DNA from: Pseudomonas cichorii
Lineage (GTDB): Bacteria > Pseudomonadota > Gammaproteobacteria > Pseudomonadales > Pseudomonadaceae
Direction of reading: 5' to 3'
Length of the DNA stretch: 42,616 nucleotides
Assembly: GCF_003700275.1 (NCBI RefSeq)
Contig: NZ_RBRE01000002.1
Location: 1 to 42,616, forward strand
Part shown: positions 18,355-28,611 of the stretch, piece by piece
Position numbering within the stretch: the first letter of the stretch is position 1
How the letters are laid out: each line of letters begins with the position of its first letter
Notes under the pieces: generated by a model
Databases searched by the model: none
What the model was told of the DNA's origin: nothing
Seen by the model: the letters and a program-made list of their open reading frames with translations, nothing else
Translations under genes and position numbers: made by a program

Positions 18355-18917
18355 GGTAGAAACAGTCCACGTTGGGTTAACAGGTCGCGCGTCAGGTACA
18401 GCGCAGCCAGGGCACGGCCCTCGGTGAACTGTTCGTTCTGGGCCAGGCTGACCAGTTCGCGCAGGCTGACCCGGTCGACACGAATCGGCTCGGGCTCATC
18501 ACCCTCAAGACGCTCTTCGTACAGGTCGGTCGCGAGCACCACCTGAATCTTCTGGTTCATGTAACCGGGCGATAGCGACAACTCGGTCAGATGCTCCAGT
18601 TGCCGGGCTCCGAAGCCTGCTTCTTCCTTGAGTTCGCGGTTGGCGGCGGCCAGAACATCCTCGCCCGGCTCGATCAGGCCCTTGGGCAAGGACAGCTCAT
18701 ACTCGTCCGTACCGCCGCAATATTCTTCGATCAACAGCGCATGCTCGGCATCGATCATGGCGACGATCATCACCGCACCATATCCCGCGCCCCTGCCCAC
18801 CAGCCTTTCGTAAGTGCGTTCGACTCCGTTGGCAAAGCGCAATTGCAGCTCTTCAACTCGGAACAAGCGACTGCTGGCGACGATTTCGCGGGCGAGTACG
18901 GTAGGTTTCTGGCGCAT
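18351..18917 (-). CDS. nudE: ADP compounds hydrolase NudE (Nudix)
   Basis: A 188-residue Nudix hydrolase that cleaves ADP-ribose, NADH, Ap3A and similar ADP compounds. The Nudix box GLIEPGEDVLAAANRELKEE is complete with the RELKEEAGFG ending. A preceding LLIEEYCGGTDEYELSLPKG and a following SPGYMNQKIQVVLATDLYEE match NudE. It is the first gene of nudE-cysQ and is divergent from yrfG with about 100 bp between the starts. Confidence 0.95.
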   Translation of the reverse strand: MRQKPTVLAREIVASSRLFRVEELQLRFANGVERTYERLVGRGAGYGAVMIVAMIDAEHALLIEEYCGGTDEYELSLPKGLIEPGEDVLAAANRELKEEAGFGARQLEHLTELSLSPGYMNQKIQVVLATDLYEERLEGDEPEPIRVDRVSLRELVSLAQNEQFTEGRALAALYLTRDLLTQRGLFLP

Positions 18918-19016
18918 GACAGGCTCCTTTGCGGTGACGGAGTACTATACCGTGGCTTTTCCGATTGTCTGTCTCGGATATGCTTACTTCCGTCATCAAT
19001 TCCTGAAGAGGCCAGA

Positions 19017-19679
19017 ATGCTTTCAATGCCCTGGAGCGATATCGACACCGTCCTGCTGGATATGGATGGCACTCTGCTCGATCTGCATTACGACGAACAC
19101 TTCTGGATGCAGCACTTGCCGCAGCGCTATGCCGACCTGCACGGCATCAGCCTGGCCATGGCCTGGCTGGAGATGCAGCCACTGTTCGAGAACAATGCCG
19201 GGACGCTCAACTGGTATTGCCTGGACTTCTGGAGCAAGGAGTTGAAGCTGTCGATACGCGACCTGAAACTCGAAACCGCGCACCTGATTGCCCTGCGGCC
19301 CGATGCCCAGACCTTTCTCGCCGCCCTGCAGAAGGCCGGCAAACGGGTGATCATGATCACCAATGCGCATCGTGACTCGCTGTCGCTGAAACTGGAAAGG
19401 ATCGAGCTGGCGCCTTACTTCGAGCGGCTTATCAGCTCACATGACTATGGTTTCCCCAAGGAAAACGCGCAGTTCTGGGACGCCCTGCAGGCCGACACCG
19501 CATTCGATCCGGTGCGCAGCCTGTTCATTGACGATACCTTGCCGATTCTGCGCAGCGCCCAACGCTTCGGTGTCGCTCACCTGCTGGCAGTCAGCGAACC
19601 CAACAGCCAGAAAGGCCCCAAGGACACCGAAGAGTTCGAGGCGGTGAGGGATTATCTGGAGCTGATCAAAGGTTTGTAG
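19017..19679 (+). CDS. yrfG: HAD-family GMP/IMP nucleotidase YrfG
   Basis: A 220-residue HAD hydrolase. Motif I is LLDMDGTLLDLHYDE (two aspartates), motif II is VIMITNAHRD, the lysine is in DYGFPKENAQFW, and motif IV is SLFIDDTLPILRSA. The LDLHYDEHFWMQHLPQRYA segment is typical of YrfG, which dephosphorylates purine 5'-nucleotides. The next to nudE position agrees with E. coli, where yrfG and nudE are neighbours. The start at 19017 is chosen since the 142 codons upstream in frame read antisense to nudE. Confidence 0.93.
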   Translation: MLSMPWSDIDTVLLDMDGTLLDLHYDEHFWMQHLPQRYADLHGISLAMAWLEMQPLFENNAGTLNWYCLDFWSKELKLSIRDLKLETAHLIALRPDAQTFLAALQKAGKRVIMITNAHRDSLSLKLERIELAPYFERLISSHDYGFPKENAQFWDALQADTAFDPVRSLFIDDTLPILRSAQRFGVAHLLAVSEPNSQKGPKDTEEFEAVRDYLELIKGL

Positions 19680-19680
19680 A

Positions 19681-19723
19681 AGCGGATTCATCCGCGAAGG
19701 CGACATTCGCGGATGAATTCGCT
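19681..19723. repeat. REP palindrome between yrfG and the BON-LysM gene
   Basis: Arms 19681-19698 and 19706-19723 pair over 18 bp with one G-U pair; the core is GCGGATTCATCCGCG. It lies between two convergent genes and can act as a bidirectional terminator. Confidence 0.85.
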
Positions 19724-19742
19724 CACAGTCATCTGCGCTGCG

Positions 19743-20189
19743 CTAATCGGGAATCCTCAACTGCTGTCCCGGATAGATATGGTTCACGTCCTTGAGCAGC
19801 GGTTTGTTGGCCTCGAAGATTTTCTGATACTGGTTCGGATCGCCATACACCCGCTTCGAGATCGCACTCAGGGTGTCGCCCTTTTCGACCGTGACGTAGC
19901 GTGCAGCCGCTGTCGCTGGCGCACCGGCGGCGATGGTCATCTGGTCATCCACCTGTTCGACGCCCGAGATATTGCCCAGCGCCAGCAGGATCTTTTCCTT
20001 TTCTTCCTGGCTGGAGACTTCACCGGTCACGGTAACCTTGCCGTCATCCACGCTGGTTTGCACAGCGGGATTACCCAGGCCGACCCCGGAAATGTGCTTT
20101 TTCAGAACTTCGTCGGCATTGGCATTGCCCGGTGTCAGCGCATCAAGGATGTTTTCACCTGCATCTTTCAAGAAACTGAAAAGACTCAT
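19743..20189 (-). CDS. BON-LysM protein (Kbp/YgaU family)
   Basis: A 148-residue protein with a BON domain (about 20-88, ANADEVLKKHISGVGLGNPA ... VTVTGEVSSQEEKEKILLAL) and a C-terminal LysM (about 95-147, YVTVEKGDTLSAISKRVYGD ... IYPGQQLRIPD). This order is that of E. coli Kbp (YgaU), a cytosolic potassium-binding protein, and no signal peptide is seen. Monocistronic, convergent with yrfG. The start has a purine-rich AAGGAGAATGAGCA just upstream. Confidence 0.93.
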   Translation of the reverse strand: MSLFSFLKDAGENILDALTPGNANADEVLKKHISGVGLGNPAVQTSVDDGKVTVTGEVSSQEEKEKILLALGNISGVEQVDDQMTIAAGAPATAAARYVTVEKGDTLSAISKRVYGDPNQYQKIFEANKPLLKDVNHIYPGQQLRIPD

Positions 20190-20342
20190 TGCTCATTCTC
20201 CTTACGGTTGTTGCCACGCCCGCAAACAACAACGATAGCTCCCGTAATCACGGGGCTGACGCATTCCGACCAACGTTGCCCATCCCCCTCGGCACCGTTG
20301 AGGGCGTAGAATCGATCCCCTGCATTGCCTATCGGAGTGAAG

Positions 20343-21224
20343 ATGGACATCAAGCAACTGAAATTCCTGATCGCACTCGACGAAACCCGTCACTTCGGCC
20401 AGGCAGCAGCACGCTGCAATATCACCCAGCCCACGCTGTCCATGCGCCTGCGCAATCTTGAAGAAGAACTGGGGTTGCCACTGGTCATGCGCGGCCAGCG
20501 CTTTGAAGGCTTCACGGCGCCGGGCGAGCGGGTGCTGGCCTGGGCACGCACGGTGCTCTCGGCGTATGACGGCCTGCAGGCCGAAGCCGCAGCCTGTCGC
20601 GGGCATCTGGTCGGGACGTTGCGCCTGGGCGTGGTGCCACTTTCGAGCTTCGATCCGCTATCGCTGTTGCAGCAATTGCATCAGATCCACCCGAACCTGC
20701 GCTTCGAGCTGTCGTCGCTCAGTTCCGAGCAGGTCCTGGAGCAACTGGCGAGCAATCGCATCGATCTGGGCGTCTCGTATCTGGAACGTCTGGATAACGA
20801 ACGCTTCGACACCCTGACGCTGGACGAAACCCGCATGGGCCTGCTGTATGACCGGCGCCACTTCAGCTTCGGCGAGCAGCCGTTGAGCTGGAACGAGCTG
20901 ATCGAGCTGCCGTTGGGCACCCTGACCAGCGGCATGCATTTTCGTCAGTCCATTGACCACAACTTCCACAGCCGCGGCCTGCATCCACAGCCCCTGCTGC
21001 AAACCGATGCCGTTCACCAACTGATGCAGGCGGTCCACGGCGGCTTCTGCTGCGCAATCATGCCGCTGGATGGCGGCCTGGATATGCTCACCGAGCATCT
21101 GGGCCTGCATCCCATCGAGGATGCACGCACGCTGGCGCCCATCGGTCTGATCATGCGCCGCAGCGCGCCACGCTCGGCACTGGCCGAAGCCTGCTTCACG
21201 CTCCTGGCAGAAAAAAATCGCTAA
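20343..21224 (+). CDS. LysR-family transcriptional regulator
   Basis: A 293-residue regulator. The N-terminal winged helix-turn-helix is MDIKQLKFLIALDETRHFGQ followed by AAARCNITQPTLSMRLRNLEE, and the C-terminal periplasmic-binding-like effector domain runs from about residue 90 (LVGTLRLGVVPLSSFDPLSL). The ATG at 20343 is preferred over one six codons upstream as LysR proteins start at this point. It precedes fdhD and the FdhF/YdeP gene in the same direction with about 100 bp between, so it may control them; effector unknown. Confidence 0.92.
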   Translation: MDIKQLKFLIALDETRHFGQAAARCNITQPTLSMRLRNLEEELGLPLVMRGQRFEGFTAPGERVLAWARTVLSAYDGLQAEAAACRGHLVGTLRLGVVPLSSFDPLSLLQQLHQIHPNLRFELSSLSSEQVLEQLASNRIDLGVSYLERLDNERFDTLTLDETRMGLLYDRRHFSFGEQPLSWNELIELPLGTLTSGMHFRQSIDHNFHSRGLHPQPLLQTDAVHQLMQAVHGGFCCAIMPLDGGLDMLTEHLGLHPIEDARTLAPIGLIMRRSAPRSALAEACFTLLAEKNR

Positions 21225-21326
21225 GTATTGATCGACGTCATCTATCAGAGCATTGGAACTAGCGATTAGACGATATCCGACAAGAGGCCTAGGCTAAGGG
21301 ATATCAAACTGCCGGTAATCCAGCCC

Positions 21327-22162
21327 ATGCACGCCAAGCGCACGGCCAGCACGGCGCCCGCCATTCAGTCGCCCGCGCCTCAAGCAAGCCAGTCCTATAG
21401 CTACTCGAACCTCGAGCGCGACGACTCGGCACAGACCGCCCTTGCCGAAGAGGTGGCCCTGGCCATTGCCTACAACGGCATCAGTCAGGCGGTGATGCTG
21501 GTCAGCCCGACCGATCTGGAAGACTTCATTGTCGGTTTCAGCCTGGGTAGCGGCATCATTGCGTCAGCAGACGAAATCTACGATTTCAGACTCAGCGGTT
21601 GCGGCTCGGCCATGCAGGCCGAAGTCGAGATCGCCAGCCGGGCCTTCTGGAACCTCAAGCAGCAACGTCGGCAACTGGCGGGCACCAGCGGTTGCGGGCT
21701 GTGCGGCGTCGAAGCGGTCGAGCAGGCGCTGCCGGAACTGAATGTATTGCCCGGCGCGCCGTTGCCACCGATCGAATGGCTGCAAGGCCTGCGTCAGCGG
21801 ATCGGCGAATTCCAGCCGCTGGGTCAGCACTGCGGTGCCGTGCATGCAGCCTTGTTCATGGACAGCAATGGCGAGTTGCTGCTGGGCCGTGAAGATATCG
21901 GCCGCCACAACGCCCTCGACAAACTGATTGGCGCCCTGACCCGCCAGAACATTGGCCTGACAGGCGGCATCGCCATCGTCACCAGCCGCTGCAGCCTGGA
22001 GTTGATCCAGAAAGTCCTGCGCGCCGGTATCCAGACGCTGGTCAGCCTGTCTTCGCCCACCGGCCTGGCCCTGCAATGGGCGCGCCGACATAACCTCAAT
22101 CTAATTCACCTGCCGCAGCACAGTGCGCCGCGGGTCTATAGCCCTGCGATGGAGATTCAAGC

Positions 22163-22166
<4 letters not shown>
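21327..22166 (+). CDS. fdhD: Sulfurtransferase FdhD for formate dehydrogenase
   Basis: A 279-residue FdhD protein that passes sulfur from IscS to the molybdenum cofactor of formate dehydrogenase. The conserved cysteine loop GTSGCGLCGVEAVEQ (CxxC) is present, as are LEDFIVGFSLGSGII near the N-terminus, the DIGRHNALDKLIG block and SRCSLELIQKVLRAG. Its stop overlaps the GTG start of the molybdoenzyme gene (GTGA), so the two are coupled and the molybdoenzyme is its likely client. Confidence 0.95.
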
Positions 22167-24499
<2,333 letters not shown>

Positions 24500-24527
24500 T
24501 TGCGCGTTGATTCCTGCGGATATGAAA

Positions 24528-24556
24528 AAGGCCCGAATTCGTAAGAATCGGGCCTT
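24528..24556 (+). terminator. Terminator after the YdeP-type gene
   Basis: AAGGCCCGA at 24528-24536 pairs with TCGGGCCTT at 24548-24556 around an AT-rich loop, 30 bp after the stop. A T-rich tract is short. Confidence 0.75.
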
Positions 24557-24713
24557 GATCAAGTAAGCTCAGACTGTCCGAAACACGTTAAGTTCCGTAT
24601 ACAAAACAATAACTTAGCTATTTGTGTTGCAGTCGTGTTACTCGTCGGATTTTCGTTGCGACATTGCATGCCGCATATCAGGATCGCGCCGTCATCCCAA
24701 TGAGATTCCACAC

Positions 24714-25193
24714 ATGAAGTATTCCTCGATTCTGTTGTTGTCTCTTACCCTCGCAAGCGGTTTCGCCTCGGCAGGCGGAACAGTTGAGGCAGGTGTAGGT
24801 GGTGCATTAGGTGGGGTACTCGGTTCGGTCGTCGGCCAACAGATCGGCGGCAGCACAGGTTCAGCGATTGGCGCTGGCCTGGGCGGCGCAGCAGGCGGTG
24901 CGGTCGGTGCAGACCGTCGCAACCGTACAGAGGCCGCCATTGGTGGCGGTCTGGGCGCAGCCGGCGGTAACGTGATCGGCCGCAGCGTAGGCGGTAACAC
25001 CGGCAGCCTGGTCGGCGCAGCTGCAGGCGGCGGTGCGGGCGGTGCACTCGGTAACTATATGGGTAACGAGAGCCGCGAAGATGACCGTCGCTATCGCAAT
25101 GGCCGCGATGATCGTCGCGATTACCGCGGCGGCCATGGTCATCGCAAGCATTACGGACATCGCAAGCATGGCCGTGACTGGCGTCACCGCTGA
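24714..25193 (+). CDS. Glycine-zipper envelope protein with His/Arg-rich tail
   Basis: A 159-residue secreted protein. The N-terminal signal peptide (MKYSSILLLSLTLASGFASA) is followed by an alanine- and glycine-rich region (about 25-115) with repeated GxxxG spacing such as GALGGVLGSVVGQQIGG and GSAIGAGLGGAAGG, the pattern of glycine-zipper proteins (YMGG/OmpA-like linker). The last 40 residues are highly basic, rich in His, Arg and Tyr with GHRKHYGHRKHG near the end. The ATG at 24714 gives the signal peptide. Role unknown; membrane or metal-binding ideas are guesses. A clean terminator follows. Confidence 0.8.
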   Translation: MKYSSILLLSLTLASGFASAGGTVEAGVGGALGGVLGSVVGQQIGGSTGSAIGAGLGGAAGGAVGADRRNRTEAAIGGGLGAAGGNVIGRSVGGNTGSLVGAAAGGGAGGALGNYMGNESREDDRRYRNGRDDRRDYRGGHGHRKHYGHRKHGRDWRHR

Positions 25194-25213
25194 TTGAAGC
25201 TGCGCAATACCTG

Positions 25214-25239
25214 ACTGGCCGCCCTGAAAAGCGGCCAGT
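25214..25239 (+). terminator. Terminator after the glycine-zipper gene
   Basis: Perfect 9-bp stem ACTGGCCGC / GCGGCCAGT with loop CCTGAAAA, followed by TCTGGTTT. Confidence 0.8.
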
Positions 25240-25387
25240 TCTGGTTTCGGCAATAAAAAATAAATAAAGCCCTTCAGAAATACAGCTTGCTGCCGACACG
25301 CCGTTTTGAAAAATTGCGCTTTGCATATCAAGGACCAGAGTCCGATCTGCAACCGGCCGATTCAATCAGCGATTCTAAGGAGCAGGG

Positions 25388-26227
25388 ATGGATTCCACCA
25401 ACCCACAGGATGACGACGGGATCATTCGCATTCAGCGTCTTGTCCCCGGACAGGTCGATGTGGTGCTCGGCTCACATCCTGGCAAGCCAAGAATCGCCAA
25501 ACCGCGTAAATCACGTCAGCCTGCATGGATCATTCTTGGCCTGGGCCTTTTTGCGGTCATCGCCGTTGGCCTGGTTTCCCGGACCTATGCTCCCCGTCCC
25601 GTACCGCAACTCAATGCCGAACAGGCAGAGCCTGCGCCAGCGTTCAACTCCGAACCTGTAGACGCAGCTCTCATGCAGGTTGCCAGCGAAGTTGAACGCC
25701 CGGCTCCGGCACTGCGCGTGGAGCCGTATATCGTGCCGACGCCTGTAGCCCAGCCACAGGCTCCCGCAGCGCAACCGTTGGATAACTGCATCAAGAACGG
25801 CAATGTCATTGATGAAAGCGTGCTGAACTGCCGCTTCGGCCAGACTGGCCGCCCGGCTCAGAATGCACCGGCGACCGGCATGGTCTCGGCCAGCTATATG
25901 GCTGACTTCAAGTCCGACGCCTCACGCAAGGCCGCCCCGCGCGCACAGAAACCGCATACCGTCGCCACCGTGTCGATTCGCGAGTGGGACGGCAATGGAC
26001 GCTACCGGGCGCAATGGCGTCTCTACGACGACCGCATCGACGGCGACAGCGTGTGCGAGAACTTTCTCAATCGCTCGGTGGAAAGACGCGAATGCCGCCT
26101 TTCGGCCCAGGTGCACTTCAAGGAAGAATGCCGGGAATGGACCCGCCGTTCGGCCCGGGATCGCAATGAAGAATCCAAAGGCATGGCCCAGCGATACTGT
26201 GAAGCAACCACGACCTTTACTCCCTGA
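25388..26227 (+). CDS. Hypothetical single-span membrane protein with six periplasmic cysteines
   Basis: A 279-residue protein with AAGGAG about 7 bp before the ATG. The cytoplasmic part is about 45 residues (DDDGIIRIQRLVPGQVDVVL), then one membrane segment (about 47-66, AWIILGLGLFAVIAVGLV), then a proline/alanine-rich linker and a folded periplasmic region with six cysteines (DNC, NCR, VCE, ECR, ECR and YCE) in conserved-looking pairs, plus SIREWDGNGRYRAQWRLYDD. No family is recognised. Disulfide-linked envelope protein is inferred. Monocistronic; a regulatory sRNA region follows. Confidence 0.75.
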   Translation: MDSTNPQDDDGIIRIQRLVPGQVDVVLGSHPGKPRIAKPRKSRQPAWIILGLGLFAVIAVGLVSRTYAPRPVPQLNAEQAEPAPAFNSEPVDAALMQVASEVERPAPALRVEPYIVPTPVAQPQAPAAQPLDNCIKNGNVIDESVLNCRFGQTGRPAQNAPATGMVSASYMADFKSDASRKAAPRAQKPHTVATVSIREWDGNGRYRAQWRLYDDRIDGDSVCENFLNRSVERRECRLSAQVHFKEECREWTRRSARDRNEESKGMAQRYCEATTTFTP

Positions 26228-26259
26228 AAGCCTTATTGCAAGTAAATCTCAATCTCATA

Positions 26260-26277
26260 TATAGCCAAAGGCTTACA
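26260..26277 (+). promoter_or_regulatory. GacA-type upstream activating site of the first RsmX-like RNA
   Basis: TATAGC-CAAAGG-CTTACA matches the TGTAAG-N6-CTTACA family of GacA boxes with a degenerate left half. The centre lies about 65 bp before the proposed RNA start, the distance usual for Rsm genes, and the site recurs 293 bp later. Confidence 0.75.
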
Positions 26278-26332
26278 CGCGATGACGGCATTTGGCTCTT
26301 TTCACCCTACATCAAGGTCCGTAATATTGGAT

Positions 26333-26448
26333 CCAACAAGTGGCGAACAAGGAGTTCGCCAGGATCAAGGATGATCGACCATCGCCGGGAAGGCAGCCGA
26401 CAGGGAGTTGGAATGGTCTTTGTGCAAACCCGCTTCGGCGGGTTTTTT
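26333..26448 (+). ncRNA. rsmX: RsmX-type small regulatory RNA, copy 1
   Basis: A 115-nt RNA is inferred from a TAATAT -10 box (26322-26327), start near 26333 and a terminator ending at about 26448. It carries six GGA motifs (AAGGAG, CAGGAT, AAGGAT, CGGGAA, AGGGAG and TTGGAA), most in positions for hairpin loops, which is the hallmark of RNAs that sequester the translational repressor RsmA/CsrA. Length, GGA number, upstream GacA box and terminator form agree with RsmX. Family assignment is by these features and not by alignment. No ORF with a ribosome site is found. Confidence 0.78.
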
Positions 26449-26450
26449 AT
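26426..26450 (+). terminator. Terminator of RsmX-like copy 1
   Basis: AAACCCGC / GCGGGTTT stem of 8 bp around a UUCG tetraloop, then a T run. Confidence 0.92.
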
Positions 26451-26552
26451 TGCCTGTGAAAAAGTGTTTTTACCCATACTGCCCAAGCCAGGTGAAACAG
26501 AAGGCGGTTTTATGCGGTATGGCGGGGTTCGCGAATGCATCCGCCATTACGG

Positions 26553-26570
26553 TATAGCCAAAGGCTTACA
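26553..26570 (+). promoter_or_regulatory. GacA-type upstream activating site of the second RsmX-like RNA
   Basis: Identical to the site at 26260 (TATAGC-CAAAGG-CTTACA) and at the same distance from the TAATAT -10 box at 26615-26620, although the sequence between box and -10 differs between the copies. Confidence 0.75.
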
Positions 26571-26625
26571 CGACCTGAAGGTGAATCGCTCTTTCTACCC
26601 TGCATCAGGGCCCGTAATATTGGAT

Positions 26626-26740
26626 CCAACAAGTGGCGAACAAGGAGTTCGCCAGGATCAGGGAAGATCGACCATTGCCGGGAAGGCAGCCGACAGGGAG
26701 TTGGAATGGTCTTGGAAAAACCCGCTTCGGCGGGTTTTTT
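26626..26740 (+). ncRNA. rsmX: RsmX-type small regulatory RNA, copy 2
   Basis: Second copy of the 115-nt RNA, about 90 percent identical to the first by eye, with the -10 box TAATAT at 26615-26620 and its own terminator. GGA motifs are AAGGAG, CAGGAT, CAGGGA, CGGGAA, AGGGAG and TTGGAA, plus one just before the terminator. Differences from copy 1 sit in loops and linkers (for example AAGGATGA changed to CAGGGAAGA) and keep the GGA cores. Strictly in tandem, 293 bp apart, each with its own promoter. Confidence 0.78.
26717..26740 (+). terminator. Terminator of RsmX-like copy 2
   Basis: AAAACCCGC / GCGGGTTTT with UUCG loop followed by T residues, the same hairpin as copy 1. Confidence 0.92.
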
Positions 26741-26766
26741 GTTGCCTGGAGAAAAGCGGCGGCCTT

Positions 26767-26802
26767 GAAAACGTCAGGACCGCAAGCTGCGCAGTCCTGA
26801 CG
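26767..26802 (-). terminator. Terminator of the YdgA-like gene
   Basis: CGTCAGGAC at 26772 and GTCCTGACG at 26794-26802 form a 9-bp stem that also pairs inside; a U tract follows on the minus strand (plus-strand AAAA at 26768-26771). It lies just beyond the stop at 26812 and stops convergent read-through into the sRNA genes. Confidence 0.85.
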
Positions 26803-26811
26803 AGATAGCGC

Positions 26812-28299
26812 TTACTCGTGACTCAATGCGCCCACTTTACCCATGACGGTTGCCATGAACTGTTGCAGGGTCATTTTCTGGCCGTTGAAGTCGACCATGC
26901 CGTTGGCGTAATGCAGGTCGGAAACGATGTTGCTGCCTTCGACCTTGGCCAGTTGCAGCATTTCGGCCATGGCACTGAGCATGTCGCTGGCCGCAGCGGC
27001 CTGTTCGGCAATGGCATTGGCGTCGGTCTGCCCGTCAAAAACGGCCTGCAGGGTCGCGACGTCGTTAACCATCGGTTTGGACAGAACGACCCGCGCCTTG
27101 AGCTGCTCGACGGCCTTGATTGCAGCATCGCTGCCAGCCTGGTCAAGTGGGCCAGGGTTGGTCAGGTCCACGGCAATGTTCACGTGGCTCTCGCCATTGG
27201 CGGTCTTGAGCGAGAGTTTTTCCAGCTCCAGATGCGGTTTGCCGGTCAGGAACTTCGTCAGCTCGGCTTTCATCAATTGCTCGTCGGCAGGGCTGAGTTT
27301 CAACTGGAAAGGACGCCCGGCCTGTGCCGCAGCCTGTTGCTGTGGAAGTACCTGGTCCTGATAGAACTGGTACAGGAACTTGCTGGATAGCGCATCGAGG
27401 TTGGCGAATCTGAGGCCCAGATGCGCAGCGCCGATGTCCTTGCCGCTGTAGGAAATCATGCCCATGTCGTAATTGATCTGCATGGCCAGATTACCGCCCT
27501 CCTCCTGGGCAAGGTTGGTGTTGACGAAGTCCTTGATCAACACCGGCTGCTTGCCGACCATCTGGAAGCCGATATTGTCGACTTTCAGATTGGTGTGGCC
27601 CAGGTACATGCCGGACTGGCCCCTGGTGCCGCCGGTATCGAAAGTCATGCCTTTGATCTCGACGCTCACCGGGCCTTCAGTCGAGGCCACATTGAGCTGC
27701 AGATTCCCCAGCGCACCGGTGAGCTTGAGTTTCTCGGCATCGGCCGAGACCTCGAATTTTGTGTCCAGACCGGAAAACTTGAACACGCCGTCCGCATCGC
27801 TCATCTCCAGCGGAGACATTTTCACCCAGCCATTGGTAGAGCGGTCATAGCCGATACTGGCCTGGCCGTTGAGTGGCGAAGCATCGCCGCTCATGGCAAA
27901 CCACTTTTCCGACGACGCATTCTTTTCCATCTGGAAGTTGCTCAGGGCCATGACCGGCATGAGCTTCAGTGTTTTCAGACGCGACAGCGGAATCGGCCCG
28001 TGCTCGATATTGTCGACGAACAGGAACTCGGCGTTCTTGCCGTCGCGGGCAAAGTCCTGACTCTGGAGCTCGACCCGATAATGTGCCGTGCTGCTGAAGA
28101 AATGGCGCTCCAGGGAAACCAGCTCGATGGTCACCCCGCTGTCGGTGCTGGCGAGCGACTTCTGCAGTTCCTGATTCGCTTTCTGGATCGACTCGTTGAG
28201 TACGCCTTCCAGTTGATTGCCGGTGTACCAGGCGCCAGCACTGGCCAATGCGCCTGCCACGACCAGAACGCCTATTGCGATACCTGCTGATTTATTCAT
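26812..28299 (-). CDS. YdgA-family (DUF945) membrane-anchored periplasmic protein
   Basis: A 495-residue protein with an N-terminal membrane anchor or uncleaved signal (residues 5-24, AGIAIGVLVVAGALASAGAW) and a long beta-rich periplasmic region. The start YTGNQLEGVLNESIQKANQE, the ERHFFSSTAHYRVEL strand and the late KPHLELEKLSLKTANGESHV match the DUF945/YdgA family. Function is not established for the family; an inner-membrane or envelope role, related to AsmA-like proteins, is possible. Length is normal for the family. It converges with the sRNA pair. Confidence 0.88.
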   Translation of the reverse strand: MNKSAGIAIGVLVVAGALASAGAWYTGNQLEGVLNESIQKANQELQKSLASTDSGVTIELVSLERHFFSSTAHYRVELQSQDFARDGKNAEFLFVDNIEHGPIPLSRLKTLKLMPVMALSNFQMEKNASSEKWFAMSGDASPLNGQASIGYDRSTNGWVKMSPLEMSDADGVFKFSGLDTKFEVSADAEKLKLTGALGNLQLNVASTEGPVSVEIKGMTFDTGGTRGQSGMYLGHTNLKVDNIGFQMVGKQPVLIKDFVNTNLAQEEGGNLAMQINYDMGMISYSGKDIGAAHLGLRFANLDALSSKFLYQFYQDQVLPQQQAAAQAGRPFQLKLSPADEQLMKAELTKFLTGKPHLELEKLSLKTANGESHVNIAVDLTNPGPLDQAGSDAAIKAVEQLKARVVLSKPMVNDVATLQAVFDGQTDANAIAEQAAAASDMLSAMAEMLQLAKVEGSNIVSDLHYANGMVDFNGQKMTLQQFMATVMGKVGALSHE

Positions 28300-28611
28300 A
28301 GCGACTCAAGATGTCCGTTCCGATGATTGAAAAAGTCTTCCCTGCGCCCACGGCGGGCCTCGGCCACGCGCCTTGATAGCGGGTTGACGCAGCCTGTAGC
28401 GCTGCCGAAAAGTCGCGAGAGATTATCACTGCCCGTTCGTCATCGCCCAGCGTTGTCGGCGGTAGAAGACTTTTCAGGAAGGGTTGGACAGGCAGGTCCA
28501 CGCTTCGTTGCAAGGCTTGCTGGCAATGCTGCGCGCAACACATGGGTAGCCAGAGTCTTGAGGTAAACGTTAGGCTGATATCGAATCGAATCTGAAACGG
28601 GATCTGACGAC
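28300..28611. other. Intergenic stretch without recognised gene
   Basis: The 312-bp divergent gap between the DUF945 and HAD genes must hold both promoters. A 10-bp inverted repeat (AAAAGTCTTC at 28331 and GAAGACTTTT at 28465) is 124 bp apart and too open for a terminator. A 109-codon minus-strand frame crosses it but has no ribosome site and unlikely composition. I see no RNA gene. Confidence 0.5.

Noticed and set aside
26260..26740. Direct repeat considered as an insertion sequence or CRISPR
   Set aside because: Only two units of 293 bp with promoters and terminators conserved, no transposase, no short spacers. A duplicated sRNA gene explains it.
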